A stretch of 64,000 bases of DNA from Paenibacillus azoreducens (GCF_021654775.1 NZ_AP025343.1:2819501-2883500); one strand, 5' to 3'. Positions 51,547-61,092 are shown, counted from the stretch's first letter. Program-made: numbers and translations. The notes: generated by a model not told the origin, from the sequence alone.

Positions 51547-52125
51547 TCAGCTAGAACGGATTCCTTCAAATGCGTTCATTACTAAATGCTGCACATAGGG
51601 TTCGTCCAAGGTATCGCCTGTCACAAGCAAACGATAGAAGATCGGCCCATAAATGAGATCAATGCATATGTCAATATCAAGGCTAGTTTTCAAATCCCCG
51701 CGTTGAATCCCTTTCTCTAAAAGACCTCTTGCCTCAAGTCGGCGGGGACGGAAAAATCGAGCTCGATAGGCCTCCGCCAATCCTGAATCAAACTGCCCTT
51801 CGCCTAATAACTCCGTAATGATGGTTCCCTCCCGGCTCGTCAAGAACCGGGCCAGATTGGCGGCGTGAATTTGAATATCTTGAAGTGCCGAACCCGTATC
51901 AGGCACGGGCAATCTGGCCGTGGCGGCATATAGGAAACCATCCATGACCACGGCAGCCTTGTTAGGCCACCATTTATAAATCGTGGCCTTGCTAACCTGG
52001 GCACGGTCGGCAATTTTATCAACGGTGACGGCTTGAAAGCCATTTTCCAACAATAAATCATATGATGCGGAAAGGATAGACTTTTGCGCTTCTACATTAC
52101 GAGGCCTGCCTCTCTTGCCATTCAT
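51547..52125 (-). CDS. TetR family transcriptional regulator
   Basis: 192 codons, minus strand. N-terminal HTH typical of TetR: SILSASYDLLLENGFQAVTV then DKIADRAQVSKATIYKWWPN. The C-terminal ligand domain has the TetR_C style RARFFRPRRLEARGLLEKGI. Divergent from an MFS transporter, with three operator-like sites in between, so it very likely represses the transporter and itself until a toxic ligand binds. Confidence 0.92.
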   Translation of the reverse strand: MNGKRGRPRNVEAQKSILSASYDLLLENGFQAVTVDKIADRAQVSKATIYKWWPNKAAVVMDGFLYAATARLPVPDTGSALQDIQIHAANLARFLTSREGTIITELLGEGQFDSGLAEAYRARFFRPRRLEARGLLEKGIQRGDLKTSLDIDICIDLIYGPIFYRLLVTGDTLDEPYVQHLVMNAFEGIRSS

Positions 52126-52167
52126 CGTAATTATCCCCTTTCGTCAATACATGACAGCTAAAAACAA

Positions 52168-52284
52168 ACTATACGTTCAGTATACCAATTATGAATAAAA
52201 AATAAAGTTGAAACTACATATTTACAAAACTATACGTATAGTATATTATTCTGTTATGCAATTAATAAACTATACGTTCAGTAT
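52168..52284. promoter_or_regulatory. three TetR-type operators and MFS promoter
   Basis: ACTATACGTTCAGTAT at 52168-52183, the perfect palindrome ACTATACGTATAGTAT at 52229-52244, and ACTATACGTTCAGTAT again at 52269-52284. TTTACA (52221-52226) and TATTAT (52244-52249), 17 bases apart, form a promoter for the MFS gene whose spacer is filled by the middle operator. Confidence 0.82.
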
Positions 52285-52405
52285 TAAAAATACGAAGGAG
52301 GAGGAATTAACTCGAGGAGAAATTCGCATGAAATTGTAATTGCCGTGAAGTAATGAAGTTTTCCAACTTTAATGAATTCTAATTTTGTATAAGGGGTTGC
52401 CTAAA

Positions 52406-53611
52406 ATGACTGTTATCAAAAAACAAACAATCGAGAAAAATATCCCGACATGGTTAACCATACTTTTGGCTGCCGCATGCGGTATTGTTGTAGCTAATCT
52501 TTACTATGCGCAGCCCTTGATCGGGGTAATCAGCTCTTCAATCGGGTTGTCCGCAACCAGTGCTGGTTTTATCGTGACAATAACGCAGATTGGTTACGTC
52601 GTCGGCTTGCTATTTGTCGTACCTATGGGAGATATTGTTGAGAATCGAAGGCTGATTGTCATATCTTTACTTCTCACGGCGGCAGCCCTTACCGTTACTG
52701 CAGTATCGAAGCAAGCGGTGCCGTTCTTAGCCGCTTCGTTTGCAATTGGCATAGGGGCGGTTGCTGCACAGGTGCTTGTACCTTTTGCGTCTTACCTCGC
52801 ATCCGAATCCTCACGCGGCCGTGTTGTCGGCAATATCATGAGCGGTTTGCTGCTTGGAATAATGCTCGCACGTCCTTTGTCGAGCCTTGTCGCTGACTTC
52901 TTTGGATGGCATGCCGTATTCGCTTTGTCTGCCGCAGCTGTTTTTATTTTGGCAATCGTATTATCTAAGGTGCTGCCTACAAGAAAGCCTTCGGCGGACA
53001 CACGCTATACAGCACTACTCGGTTCGATGTGGCACTTGCTGCGAACAACCCCGATCTTACGCCGTCGGGCTGCATACCATGCATGTGTGTTTGCGACGTT
53101 CAGCTTATTTTGGACAACAGTTCCTTTATTGTTATCCGGCCCGACTTTTCATTTTTCTCAGAAAGGCATTGCCGTGTTTGCGCTTGTCGGCGTCGCAGGT
53201 GCGGTAGCTGCGCCTATCGCTGGACGGCTGGCAGACCGCGGCTGGACTAAACCCGCAACAGGCATAGCACTTGTTACTGTCTTCATTTCTGTTTTATTGC
53301 CGCTTATGATCCAAACTGGCTCGCCCATCGGAATCACTGTTCTCGTCGTTTCAGCCATATTATTGGATGCCGGCGTATCCGCGAATCTAGTGCTTGGGCA
53401 ACGTGCTCTTTTCTCATTGAGTCCGGAAATTCGCAGTCGTCTGAATGGGCTGTTCATGGCTATTTTCTTTTTCGGCGGTGCCATCGGATCCGCAATTGGG
53501 GGATGGGCATATGGCACGGGAGGATGGAGTACCGCGTTATGGATTGGAGTAGCTTTCCCGATTGCCGCTATGCTTTATTTTGCCACTGAGAAGAAGCAGT
53601 TCAAAATGTAA
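52406..53611 (+). CDS. MFS transporter (drug-efflux-like)
   Basis: 401 codons from the ATG at 52406; a TTG at 52385 is the alternative start. Twelve membrane segments; early [20 protein letters not shown] and the conserved loop [14 protein letters not shown], later [15 protein letters not shown]. Belongs to the arabinose-efflux/DHA1 type MFS proteins. Control by the divergent TetR gene suggests inducible efflux of a toxic compound. Substrate unknown. Confidence 0.88.
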   Translation: MTVIKKQTIEKNIPTWLTILLAAACGIVVANLYYAQPLIGVISSSIGLSATSAGFIVTITQIGYVVGLLFVVPMGDIVENRRLIVISLLLTAAALTVTAVSKQAVPFLAASFAIGIGAVAAQVLVPFASYLASESSRGRVVGNIMSGLLLGIMLARPLSSLVADFFGWHAVFALSAAAVFILAIVLSKVLPTRKPSADTRYTALLGSMWHLLRTTPILRRRAAYHACVFATFSLFWTTVPLLLSGPTFHFSQKGIAVFALVGVAGAVAAPIAGRLADRGWTKPATGIALVTVFISVLLPLMIQTGSPIGITVLVVSAILLDAGVSANLVLGQRALFSLSPEIRSRLNGLFMAIFFFGGAIGSAIGGWAYGTGGWSTALWIGVAFPIAAMLYFATEKKQFKM

Positions 53612-53876
53612 CTTTTTTTTCGAGGGTAGAAAAACAGAGGAGACCTAATGGCCAATCAATTAGTTTTTTGAAAATAAAAAAAGTAAAGAAAAACCATCTG
53701 TCATATGACGAAAAACATATGCGCACAAGAAGTCGCCAAATTGGCGGCTTTTATTGTTTTTAACGGTGTAAGTCCTTTTCCAAAGCCTAAAAACAAGATC
53801 TTATATTGCCCCGTCCAGCGTGTTTATGTCAAAAATCGGGTTGACTAACGATGAAATCCAAGATAAAATGAAAACC

Positions 53877-53900
53877 GTCATTTAGTAAATTACTAAATTA
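53877..53900 (+). promoter_or_regulatory. shared repeat in front of the first 159-aa paralogue
   Basis: GTCATTTAGTAAAT followed by further TTACTAAAT units. GTCATTTAGTAAAT recurs at 58557-58570 before the second paralogue at a similar distance, so it could be a common operator. Confidence 0.5.
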
Positions 53901-53931
53901 CTAAATCAGTAAACAGAGAGTGGGGAAAGAT

Positions 53932-54411
53932 ATGAAAATACCAACGACGTTAAAGCATAAGCCTGTTGTCGTATCAGAGAACTATGAGCAGATTGACGGC
54001 CGTCTCGCCCGAAACACGGATGCCAAAGGCCTTTCATTAGGATTGGCCCAATGGAACGATAGAGGGGGTGTTGATATTTCTGCCAAGGTATGGAGATACA
54101 CGGGAGAAAAATGGTCGAGGCAATCGGAGGAACTGCCCCTCCATCGCGTTCTTGATTTGTCCATTCTGATTTGCCGGTCATTGGAACATTTTCAAGAGGC
54201 ATATAGATATGAGCATTTATATGATCCGCAGCAGCCCGTCATCGACCGGGTAGCCCTGCAAGGGGATGCGATGACAGTGGCGATATATACGGACAACGAG
54301 AGAATCAATGAAGATATTAGGCTGTTCAGCCAAGCTCTGAGCGATGACGGCGAGATGATCAGCGAACGTCTGCGCACATTATCAAAAATATTAAAGGATA
54401 TGGGGTATTAA
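53932..54411 (+). CDS. unknown conserved protein, 159 aa (copy 1)
   Basis: 159 codons from the ATG at 53932, preceded by GTGGGGAAAG; the GTG at 53920 is an alternative. Cytoplasmic, no membrane segment. Mixed alpha/beta with a central SRQSEELPLHRVLDLSILIC. I do not recognise its family. It differs from the gene at 58594 at only 8 of 159 residues by direct comparison. Its stop lies one base before the MFS gene start, so it is cotranscribed with the MFS-MoxR-VWA genes. Confidence 0.75.
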   Translation: MKIPTTLKHKPVVVSENYEQIDGRLARNTDAKGLSLGLAQWNDRGGVDISAKVWRYTGEKWSRQSEELPLHRVLDLSILICRSLEHFQEAYRYEHLYDPQQPVIDRVALQGDAMTVAIYTDNERINEDIRLFSQALSDDGEMISERLRTLSKILKDMGY

Positions 54412-54412
54412 C

Positions 54413-55621
54413 ATGTTTTCCAACCGTTATGTTCGAACGATTATTCTCTCCCGGGTGTTTCTGCAGCTTGGGATATGGATCCGGAATTATGCCGTCCTGC
54501 TGTATGTATCCGAATTGACGCATAATAATCCGGTTGATGTCTCACTGATTTCAGTTGCGGAATTTGCACCGATCTTTCTGTTTGGTCTGATTGGCGGGAC
54601 CTTTGCCGACAGGTGGCGGCCGAAGAGAACCATGGTGTGGAGCGACCTGTTGTCCGGCTTGTCCGTCGGGGCCGTGCTGCTCGCGGTTATGAACGGCGGA
54701 TGGGTTGCACTTCTGATCGGGTCCTTCGTTTCCGCCAGCCTGTCTCAATTTTCTCAGCCTTCTGCCATGAAACTGTACAAGCGGCACGTGCCTGCTGAAC
54801 AATTGCAGGGTGTCATGGCGTTGTCCCAAACGCTGGTCGCCGTCTTTACGGTGTTGGGGCCGGCCATCGGTACGTTTATTTTTATTAAGTTTGGCATTAA
54901 CGTCTCTTTGATTTTGACAGCAGTGATGTTCCTTGGATCGTCCCTTATATTATCAACCCTTCCTCGGGATGCGGAGGAGCCGAAGACAGGGAAAGCCGGC
55001 GGCTTCATGAAAGAGTTGACGGATGGACTGCGCTATATCGGGTCCAATAAGTCCTTAAGAACGCTGAGTATGACGTTCTCGGCAGTCGGTTTGGCATCTG
55101 GATTGACTCAGCCGCTTCAAATCTTTCTTGTCATCGAGAATTTGGGACGGGATAAACAATTCCTTCAATGGCTCGTGATGGCCAATGGGGCAGCGATGTT
55201 GATAGGCGGAGCCGCCATCATCGCGGTAGCCAAAAAGGTGAAACCGGAGGTATTGCTTTTAATCGGCTTGCTTGTCAATGCCATCTGTACGGTTGGAATG
55301 GGCGCATCAAAACAAATTTGGCTGACGATCCTTCTGTTGGTGATCAGCGGATTGTTTTACCCTTGCATTCAAGGCGGAATCCAGACGCTTATCGTACGGA
55401 ACACGGAAGGAGCATTTATTGGGCGGGTATCGGGAACGATTATACCGATCTTTATGGGAATGATGGTGGTCGGCATGTTCGTCTCCGGCTATCTAAAAGG
55501 TACGTTTTCCTTACTAGCAGTATTTACGGCGAGTGGTGTGCTTGTGATTATCGGTGCGCTTTTGCTGCTTCCTATTGTCGTTGAGAGAAGAAATAAAGCC
55601 GAAAGAGATCTAGCATCATGA
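54413..55621 (+). CDS. MFS transporter
   Basis: 402 codons from the ATG at 54413, directly after the 159-aa gene. Twelve membrane segments; FLFGLIGGTFADRWRPKRTM is the loop between segments 2 and 3, and FIGRVSGTIIPIFMGMMVVG is near the end. Resembles the MFS_3/enterobactin-exporter-like and macrolide-efflux-like group. The stop overlaps a possible MoxR start (ATGA). Substrate unknown. Confidence 0.86.
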   Translation: MFSNRYVRTIILSRVFLQLGIWIRNYAVLLYVSELTHNNPVDVSLISVAEFAPIFLFGLIGGTFADRWRPKRTMVWSDLLSGLSVGAVLLAVMNGGWVALLIGSFVSASLSQFSQPSAMKLYKRHVPAEQLQGVMALSQTLVAVFTVLGPAIGTFIFIKFGINVSLILTAVMFLGSSLILSTLPRDAEEPKTGKAGGFMKELTDGLRYIGSNKSLRTLSMTFSAVGLASGLTQPLQIFLVIENLGRDKQFLQWLVMANGAAMLIGGAAIIAVAKKVKPEVLLLIGLLVNAICTVGMGASKQIWLTILLLVISGLFYPCIQGGIQTLIVRNTEGAFIGRVSGTIIPIFMGMMVVGMFVSGYLKGTFSLLAVFTASGVLVIIGALLLLPIVVERRNKAERDLAS

Positions 55622-55641
55622 CGGACAAGGAGGAGAATGAA

Positions 55642-56763
55642 ATGCAAGAACATGGAGAATATTATTTATCACCTGAGAGACCATTGACAGATGCGGAAAA
55701 AAAGCTGGTGTGGAAAAAGCCGTTATCTCATAAGGTCAGCGAAGAAGAACGGCGCATTTGTAAAGAAATCAAGCGGAACTGGAATCGCGGGGAAATGAAA
55801 ATTGCCAATATTCTGTTAGAAGGTGACGCCGGTTCCGGGAAAACGCAATTAGCAAAAGCATTATCAGCCAATTTCGGGCTGCCCTATACGAAAGTGACCT
55901 GTTTTGCTGATATGGATAAATCGGATATTATTGGCGCAATTTTGCCGGTGGTTTCTTCTGAACGATTAGAGAAAATGGAGCACTTGGAGCAAACCGCTTT
56001 GAAAGCATTATATGATAGCGATGGTTTTCAAAGCACAACTGAAATTTTGATGAACGCATTGGGAATTACGCGGGAACAGGCTGCCTTAAAAATGAAGCAA
56101 TTGCTGAAGCTGGCTGCGGATCATTCCGACGGCGAAGCGGTTGAGTACCGATTTTACCCTTCGGAGATCGTTAGAGCCTATCAAAAAGGTTACCTATTGG
56201 AAATCCAAGAACCAAACGTCATTCGGGACGCTGCAGTTTTAATGGCATTAAATTCTGCCTTGGAGCTGGATGGGAGCATCAATCTTCCTACGGAAATCAT
56301 ACGCAGACATCCGGACTTCATAGCAGTCATCACAACAAATCGCAGCTATGCAGGGTCTAGAGCGCTTAACGAAGCGCTCCGTGACAGGGTTCAACATTCG
56401 GAAAAGATGGATCTGCCGACCAAAGAAGTCATGATAGAACGCGCAATGGCCAAAATTGGTTATCAAGATGAAAAGGTTTTAAGCATTTTGGCAGATATCA
56501 TTATTGTTCTAGACCAAACAGCCCGGACGAATGCGATCAAAGGGGTCGCCGGAATGCGTTCATTTTTCTACTGGGCGGACGCTGTTGCCGAAGGCGCCTC
56601 CCTCAAAGAGTCCCTTTATCATAAGGTCATCTATAAAATCACAACCGATTCCGAGGAAATCGGACTGCTGGAAGAAGCACTTGAAAATCATGGTTTGATT
56701 GCCAGACTAGAGGGAGTGCCGGGTGAAGTAAAAAAAAACGAAAAAGCAACGATGATGCAATAG
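55642..56763 (+). CDS. MoxR-like AAA+ ATPase
   Basis: 373 codons from the ATG at 55642, which has AAGGAGG 8 bases upstream; the ATG at 55618 overlapping the MFS stop is an alternative. Walker A ILLEGDAGSGKTQLAKALS near residue 60; sensor-like FIAVITTNRSYAGSRALNEA with DRV (arginine finger region) near residue 240. MoxR ATPases act as chaperones with VWA-domain partners, one of which follows. The last codons run through A9 (56730-56738) containing the slippery heptamer A-AAA-AAC in frame; a -1 shift there would fuse this protein to the VWA protein. Confidence 0.85.
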   Translation: MQEHGEYYLSPERPLTDAEKKLVWKKPLSHKVSEEERRICKEIKRNWNRGEMKIANILLEGDAGSGKTQLAKALSANFGLPYTKVTCFADMDKSDIIGAILPVVSSERLEKMEHLEQTALKALYDSDGFQSTTEILMNALGITREQAALKMKQLLKLAADHSDGEAVEYRFYPSEIVRAYQKGYLLEIQEPNVIRDAAVLMALNSALELDGSINLPTEIIRRHPDFIAVITTNRSYAGSRALNEALRDRVQHSEKMDLPTKEVMIERAMAKIGYQDEKVLSILADIIIVLDQTARTNAIKGVAGMRSFFYWADAVAEGASLKESLYHKVIYKITTDSEEIGLLEEALENHGLIARLEGVPGEVKKNEKATMMQ

Positions 56764-57857
56764 AGATCAAGACATGGGGAGATATAGGCGTCGCCGATTT
56801 TGACCATGACAACAATGCAGATGAAAATGGCATCGCACTAAAAAAGTCTGCGGATAGTGAAGAAAGTTCTTCACATGTTCCTGATGATTCTGCCAATATG
56901 GAAAGTTCGGATGTTAGGGGAGATGGCTCTCCCAAATATCATCAAGCAAATCCAGAACCAATGCCAGAGGCTGCGAAACAACAAGAGCGTGATTTCCGTA
57001 AAAAGCTGAATCGAGCCGCAAGGGAGATTGTGTCCGATTCTATTCATAAAGGAGTAAGGCTCATTGTTCACCGTCCGGAATACGATCAGGAGGTCAAACA
57101 GGAATATGTCAGGTTAAGCAAGGGACTCATGCCGATCGTGCAGGAAATTGCCAGAAAGACACTTCCGCTCTTGGAACATGAGATGTCATCCGAATTCGAG
57201 AGGAATCGATACTATGGCAGCAAGTTTCAAGCAGACAACGTAGCTTACAAGGATTATAGGTATTTTGCCAAGAAACGTCCTCCAACGGAATCTCCTTCCC
57301 TCGTGGTTGGTTTAAGGGTTGACGAATCCGCATCTATGTCGGCTTTCGGGAGATTGGAAGCAGCAAAACAGGCGGTTATCGCAGTATGTGAATTTTGTCA
57401 AATCTGCAATGTTCCCGTATTGATCTACGGCGATACTGCAGATGCTTCTAAGATGGAGCAAATGTCGATTTTCGCATATGCCGATTTTGATCAACCGGAT
57501 ACAAATGATCGATTCAGGCTTATGAGGATTCAAGCCAGAAGCAATAATCGCGACGGAATGGCGCTTAGAATTATGGCAGAACGGTTAGCTGCTTCACCGC
57601 AGCAGACAAAGTTGTTGATTAGCATAAGTGACGGACAACCAAAAGCTATGGATGATTATACCGGAAGTTATGCCGTTACAGACATGCAGCAAACAATAAC
57701 GGAATATGAACGGAAAGGGATCACATTTCTTGCAGCCGCGATAGGTCAGGACAAGGAAGTCATTAGCGAAATTTATGGTAGTGAAAGATTTTTGGATATT
57801 TCAAATTTACATGAGCTTCCTGCAAAGTTAGTGCGGATTATTGCTAGGTATTTGTAA
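56727..57857 (+). CDS. VWA-domain protein (CobT/CoxE-like), start unclear
   Basis: The first ATG in frame is 56898, giving 319 codons, but it has no ribosome site. The frame is open without any start codon back to 56727, at the A9 run of the MoxR gene. The extra N-terminal 57 codons encode an acidic segment (DFDHDNNADENGIALKKSAD). The VWA domain begins near VVGLRVDESASMSAFGRLEA with a complete MIDAS DxSxS; later LISISDGQPKAMDDY. It is the expected partner of the MoxR ATPase. Either it starts at 56898, or it is made as a fusion with MoxR by -1 frameshifting/slippage, or the A-run is one base short in this assembly. Confidence 0.75.
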   Translation, partial: SKKKRKSNDDAIEIKTWGDIGVADFDHDNNADENGIALKKSADSEESSSHVPDDSANMESSDVRGDGSPKYHQANPEPMPEAAKQQERDFRKKLNRAAREIVSDSIHKGVRLIVHRPEYDQEVKQEYVRLSKGLMPIVQEIARKTLPLLEHEMSSEFERNRYYGSKFQADNVAYKDYRYFAKKRPPTESPSLVVGLRVDESASMSAFGRLEAAKQAVIAVCEFCQICNVPVLIYGDTADASKMEQMSIFAYADFDQPDTNDRFRLMRIQARSNNRDGMALRIMAERLAASPQQTKLLISISDGQPKAMDDYTGSYAVTDMQQTITEYERKGITFLAAAIGQDKEVISEIYGSERFLDISNLHELPAKLVRIIARYL

Positions 57858-57899
57858 TTTTTCATGAATATTCATTATCCGCGATAAGGAGAGAAATAC

Positions 57900-58274
57900 A
57901 TGGACAAGAATAAGCGCAAGGAGCTTCTAGAGGAATTCAAGCAGATGAAGACCTACATGGGGATCATCCAAATCAAAAACAAGGTCAATGGCAAAATTTA
58001 CGTAGGCGGCTATCCTAACCTAAAAAACAAATGGGTTACCATACAGAGCCAACTTGATATGGGGAGGTTCGCAAATTTGCAGTTACAAAAAGATTGGAAG
58101 GAGTTTGGAGCTGAAGCGTTCACCTATGAGGTACTGGAACAGAAAAAAACCGACGATATCATCGATATCCGCTGGGAAATTAAGCAAATGGAAAAGCGGT
58201 GGCTAGAGAAGCTGCAGCCTTATGGAGATAGAGGATATCATAAGCCTCGATTGAATAATATAGACGATAAATAA
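57900..58274 (+). CDS. GIY-YIG nuclease family protein
   Basis: 124 codons from the ATG at 57900, preceded by AAGGAGAG. MGIIQIKNKVNGKIYVGGYP holds the modified GIY (GII) and YIG (YVG) motifs. Then come QLDMGRFANLQLQKDWKEFG and AEAFTYEVLE, with the acidic residue expected in the active site. Small stand-alone members are common in Paenibacillus and Bacillus; function unknown. It closes the MoxR/VWA cluster; a terminator follows. Confidence 0.82.
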   Translation: MDKNKRKELLEEFKQMKTYMGIIQIKNKVNGKIYVGGYPNLKNKWVTIQSQLDMGRFANLQLQKDWKEFGAEAFTYEVLEQKKTDDIIDIRWEIKQMEKRWLEKLQPYGDRGYHKPRLNNIDDK

Positions 58275-58293
58275 CGTTCGTACCGGTAAGCAG

Positions 58294-58324
58294 CCCGTCA
58301 ATTTATTAAATTGACGGGTTTAAT
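58294..58324 (+). terminator. terminator after the GIY-YIG gene
   Basis: CCCGTCAATTT pairs with AAATTGACGGG, followed by TTTAAT. Confidence 0.8.
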
Positions 58325-58509
58325 AATGGAATCCCGCCTATAGACCGAACCAATCCAATAGGGTTGCGATCAACTGATGGAGTCTAAACTTTCGCCCCAA
58401 GAAAATACTTATCCAATCCGCGATACCAAGCAAAACGATTGACACAAACAACCCGATTCCTTATGATTCCGTTAAATGGGGCGGATGGCTATCTTAATCC
58501 GTTTGACGA

Positions 58510-58570
58510 TTGACAAAGTTCTACCAAACGGGTAAAATTTCTATTTATTCAAATTAGTCATTTAGTAAAT
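58510..58570 (+). promoter_or_regulatory. promoter and shared repeat before the second 159-aa paralogue
   Basis: TTGACA at 58510-58515 and TAAAAT at 58533-58538 with a 17-base spacer form a good sigma-A promoter. GTCATTTAGTAAAT at 58557-58570 follows and is shared with the first paralogue. Confidence 0.72.
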
Positions 58571-58593
58571 GAGTAATGGAAAGAGGGAAAGAA

Positions 58594-59073
58594 ATGAAAA
58601 TTCCAACCACTTTAAAGCATAAGCCAGTTGTCGTGTCGGAAAATTATGAGCAGATTGACGGTCGGCTCGCCCGAAACACCGATGCAAAAGGTCTTTCTTT
58701 AGGATTGGCCCAATGGAACGATCGGGGGAAGGTCGATATTTCTGCCAAAGTATGGAGATATACGGGAGAAAAATGGTCCAGGCAATCGGAGGAACTGCCG
58801 CTCCATCGCGTTCTTGATTTGTCCATTCTGATTTGCCGTACCCTGGAGCATTTTCGCGACGCCTACAGATATGAACACTTATATGATCCGCAGCAGCCCG
58901 TCATCGACCGGGTTGCCCTGCAAGGGGATGCCATGAACGTGGCGATATGTACGGACAATGAGAGAATCAATGAAGACATTAAGCTATTCAGCCAGGCTCT
59001 TAGCGACGACGACGAGATGATCAGTGAACGTCTGCGTACGTTGTCAAAAATATTAAAGGATATGGGTTATTAA
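58594..59073 (+). CDS. unknown conserved protein, 159 aa (copy 2)
   Basis: 159 codons from the ATG at 58594, preceded by AAAGAGGGAAAG. Identical to the gene at 53932 except for 8 residues, so the duplication is recent or kept alike by gene conversion. Unlike copy 1 it stands alone with its own promoter and terminator. I do not recognise the family. Confidence 0.75.
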   Translation: MKIPTTLKHKPVVVSENYEQIDGRLARNTDAKGLSLGLAQWNDRGKVDISAKVWRYTGEKWSRQSEELPLHRVLDLSILICRTLEHFRDAYRYEHLYDPQQPVIDRVALQGDAMNVAICTDNERINEDIKLFSQALSDDDEMISERLRTLSKILKDMGY

Positions 59074-59178
59074 AGCATTAGCCGATGTTGGAACGGTTGA
59101 CCTCTCCGGAGCGCTGTTCCAGTTGGGACATTTATTTACGCTGGGAAGCTGTCGGGAAGTGAATATATCCGCAATAGA

Positions 59179-59220
59179 ACAGGGCTGATTCCATGATTGA
59201 TGGGGTCAGCCCTGTTTTTA
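59179..59220 (+). terminator. terminator after the second 159-aa paralogue
   Basis: ACAGGGCTGA pairs with TCAGCCCTGT, followed by TTTTTA. Confidence 0.88.
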
Positions 59221-59640
59221 AGTATGTATAAGTTTTAAGCGGAGCTTATGCATTCGATATTCGCAAGAAAAACATCTCTATGAATTTAAAGAACCCTACA
59301 TCCTTATATCGCAAGAAAAGCATCCACTAAACGCGGTCTGTCTTCTTAGAAATACGTCAATGACATTTTTCTTAACATATCAGAAAAGTATAAACTTCCG
59401 GGGTCCACGCAAAGTAATCGGAATAAGCTTCTAAGGCTCACGTCACTTTGTGGGGTTATTTTATGCATAAACTACTAGCTTTGTCTACCTTTAGATGCAG
59501 ATTAAGTTTTGCATAAAGAGGAATATATTCGCAACTTTTTAAGGCCTCCTACGTCTAACTAATGTCTGGTGATGTCGAAGGGAAACCGAAATTGAAACGT
59601 CGGACTTACGACAAAAATTTAAGAATGGTAGGGGTGAAGG
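59221..59640. repeat. intergenic repeat region before amidase copy 2
   Basis: No gene. TCGCAAGAAAAACATC and CACTAAACGCGGTCTGTCTT units (59,265-59,370) belong to the same dispersed family as those at 62,095-62,280 and 36,830-36,900. A GGGTCCACGCAAAGTAATCG stretch near 59,400 is shared with the start of the proB T-box region (inverted, near 36,450). Confidence 0.5.
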
Positions 59641-61062
59641 ATGAAAAAAATTGGTTTTATGGCGGTGTTTTTATTTGTCTTCCTTTTGGCGTTTCCTCAC
59701 AATGGACAGGCTGCGGCCGGAGGCGCCAAGATTTATCTGGATGACAAAGAATTGAACCTGTCTGGAAATGCGAAAGTTGAAAATGTAAACGGCAATATTA
59801 TGATTCCATTTCGTGTCGTCGGAGAGAATCTAGGGTTTAACGTCGCATGGGAAGAAAAGACGCGCACGGTGACCATACAAAAGGATTCCACGGTTATGAA
59901 ACTGGTCGTGGATCAAAAAACAGCCGATGTAAACGGGAAAAAGGTATCCATGGATATCGCACCTATTTTGCGTACGGACACAGTGATCGTACCTCTGCGT
60001 TTCGTCAGCGAGGAAATGGGACTTACCGTTGATTGGGACAATACGAAGAAGATCGTATACTTATATACCCAAGATTACGGGATCGGAAACTCGAATAACG
60101 GAGCGGGAGCAGGCAGCGGCAATCAAACGAATCCGGGAAGCAATGCGACAGCTGAGGTAAGCGGAATCAGCTTCCAAGATAACCAGCTGATGATTGCTAC
60201 CACCGGACAAGTTAAGGCCGATTCGTTTAAAATGACCGGTCCGGACCGGATCGTTATTGATCTGCAGAACGCAGAGTTCTCGAATACATTCAGCAACAAC
60301 TCGCCTCTGGATCAACATTTTACGGGATCGCTTGATATCAGTGGTTATCCCGACGTTTCGAAAATAAGATACTCCCTTTATAACGATAACCCTTCGACTA
60401 TACGGGTCGTTATTGATCTTACTCATGCAAAAAATTATAAGCTGACCAATAATAACGGTTTATACATTGTCGACTTGAACACATCAGACAGCAGTACACC
60501 GGCGAATCCAGGCGGTGGCAGTGGCAAGAAGACCGTTGTAATCGATGCGGGGCACGGGGCGAAGGATCCGGGAACCACCGGAATCACAGGGAAAAAGGAG
60601 AAGGATTTCAATCTGGCTCTCGTTCTGAAAGTCGGGGATATTTTGAAACAGGACCCGAATCTTAATGTGGTTTTAACACGCAGCGATGACACCTTCCTTG
60701 AATTGAAGGATCGGGCGAAGATCGCCAATGATTTGAAAGCAGATGCTTTTGTATCGATTCATGCGAACAGCGCCGGTTCCTCGGCGGCAAGCGGCACTGA
60801 AACCTACTATCAGCGGGATGCGAGCAAAGAGTTTGCCAACGTCATGCACAAACATCTGGTACAAGCCGCCGGATTGTCCGATCGCGGCGTGCGTTACGGC
60901 AATTTCCATGTCATCCGCGAGACGAAGATGCCTGCGGTTCTGCTTGAAGTGGGTTACCTCAGCAACAAAAACGATGAAGCAGCCCTGTTCTCGGAAAGCT
61001 TCCAGCAGCGTGTCGCCCAAGGAATCGCGGATGGAATCAAAGAATACTTGGGTGTTGAATAA
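59641..61062 (+). CDS. N-acetylmuramoyl-L-alanine amidase with copper-amine-oxidase-N and AMIN domains (copy 2)
   Basis: 473 codons from the ATG at 59641, preceded by AGGGGTGAAGG. Same domain order as the copy at 49224: signal peptide (1-24), copper amine oxidase N-type domain (IMIPFRVVGENLGFNVAWEE, VIVPLRFVSEEMGLTVDWDN), a shorter N/G/S-rich linker, AMIN domain, and Amidase_3 (KTVVIDAGHGAKDPGTTGIT, FVSIHANSAGS, VLLEVGYLSN). The linkers differ most between copies, the catalytic domains least. Followed 30 bases later by GerMN copy 2. Confidence 0.93.
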   Translation: MKKIGFMAVFLFVFLLAFPHNGQAAAGGAKIYLDDKELNLSGNAKVENVNGNIMIPFRVVGENLGFNVAWEEKTRTVTIQKDSTVMKLVVDQKTADVNGKKVSMDIAPILRTDTVIVPLRFVSEEMGLTVDWDNTKKIVYLYTQDYGIGNSNNGAGAGSGNQTNPGSNATAEVSGISFQDNQLMIATTGQVKADSFKMTGPDRIVIDLQNAEFSNTFSNNSPLDQHFTGSLDISGYPDVSKIRYSLYNDNPSTIRVVIDLTHAKNYKLTNNNGLYIVDLNTSDSSTPANPGGGSGKKTVVIDAGHGAKDPGTTGITGKKEKDFNLALVLKVGDILKQDPNLNVVLTRSDDTFLELKDRAKIANDLKADAFVSIHANSAGSSAASGTETYYQRDASKEFANVMHKHLVQAAGLSDRGVRYGNFHVIRETKMPAVLLEVGYLSNKNDEAALFSESFQQRVAQGIADGIKEYLGVE

Positions 61063-61092
61063 TCAATGTCCCCTTAAAGGAGGCGGCAGAAT

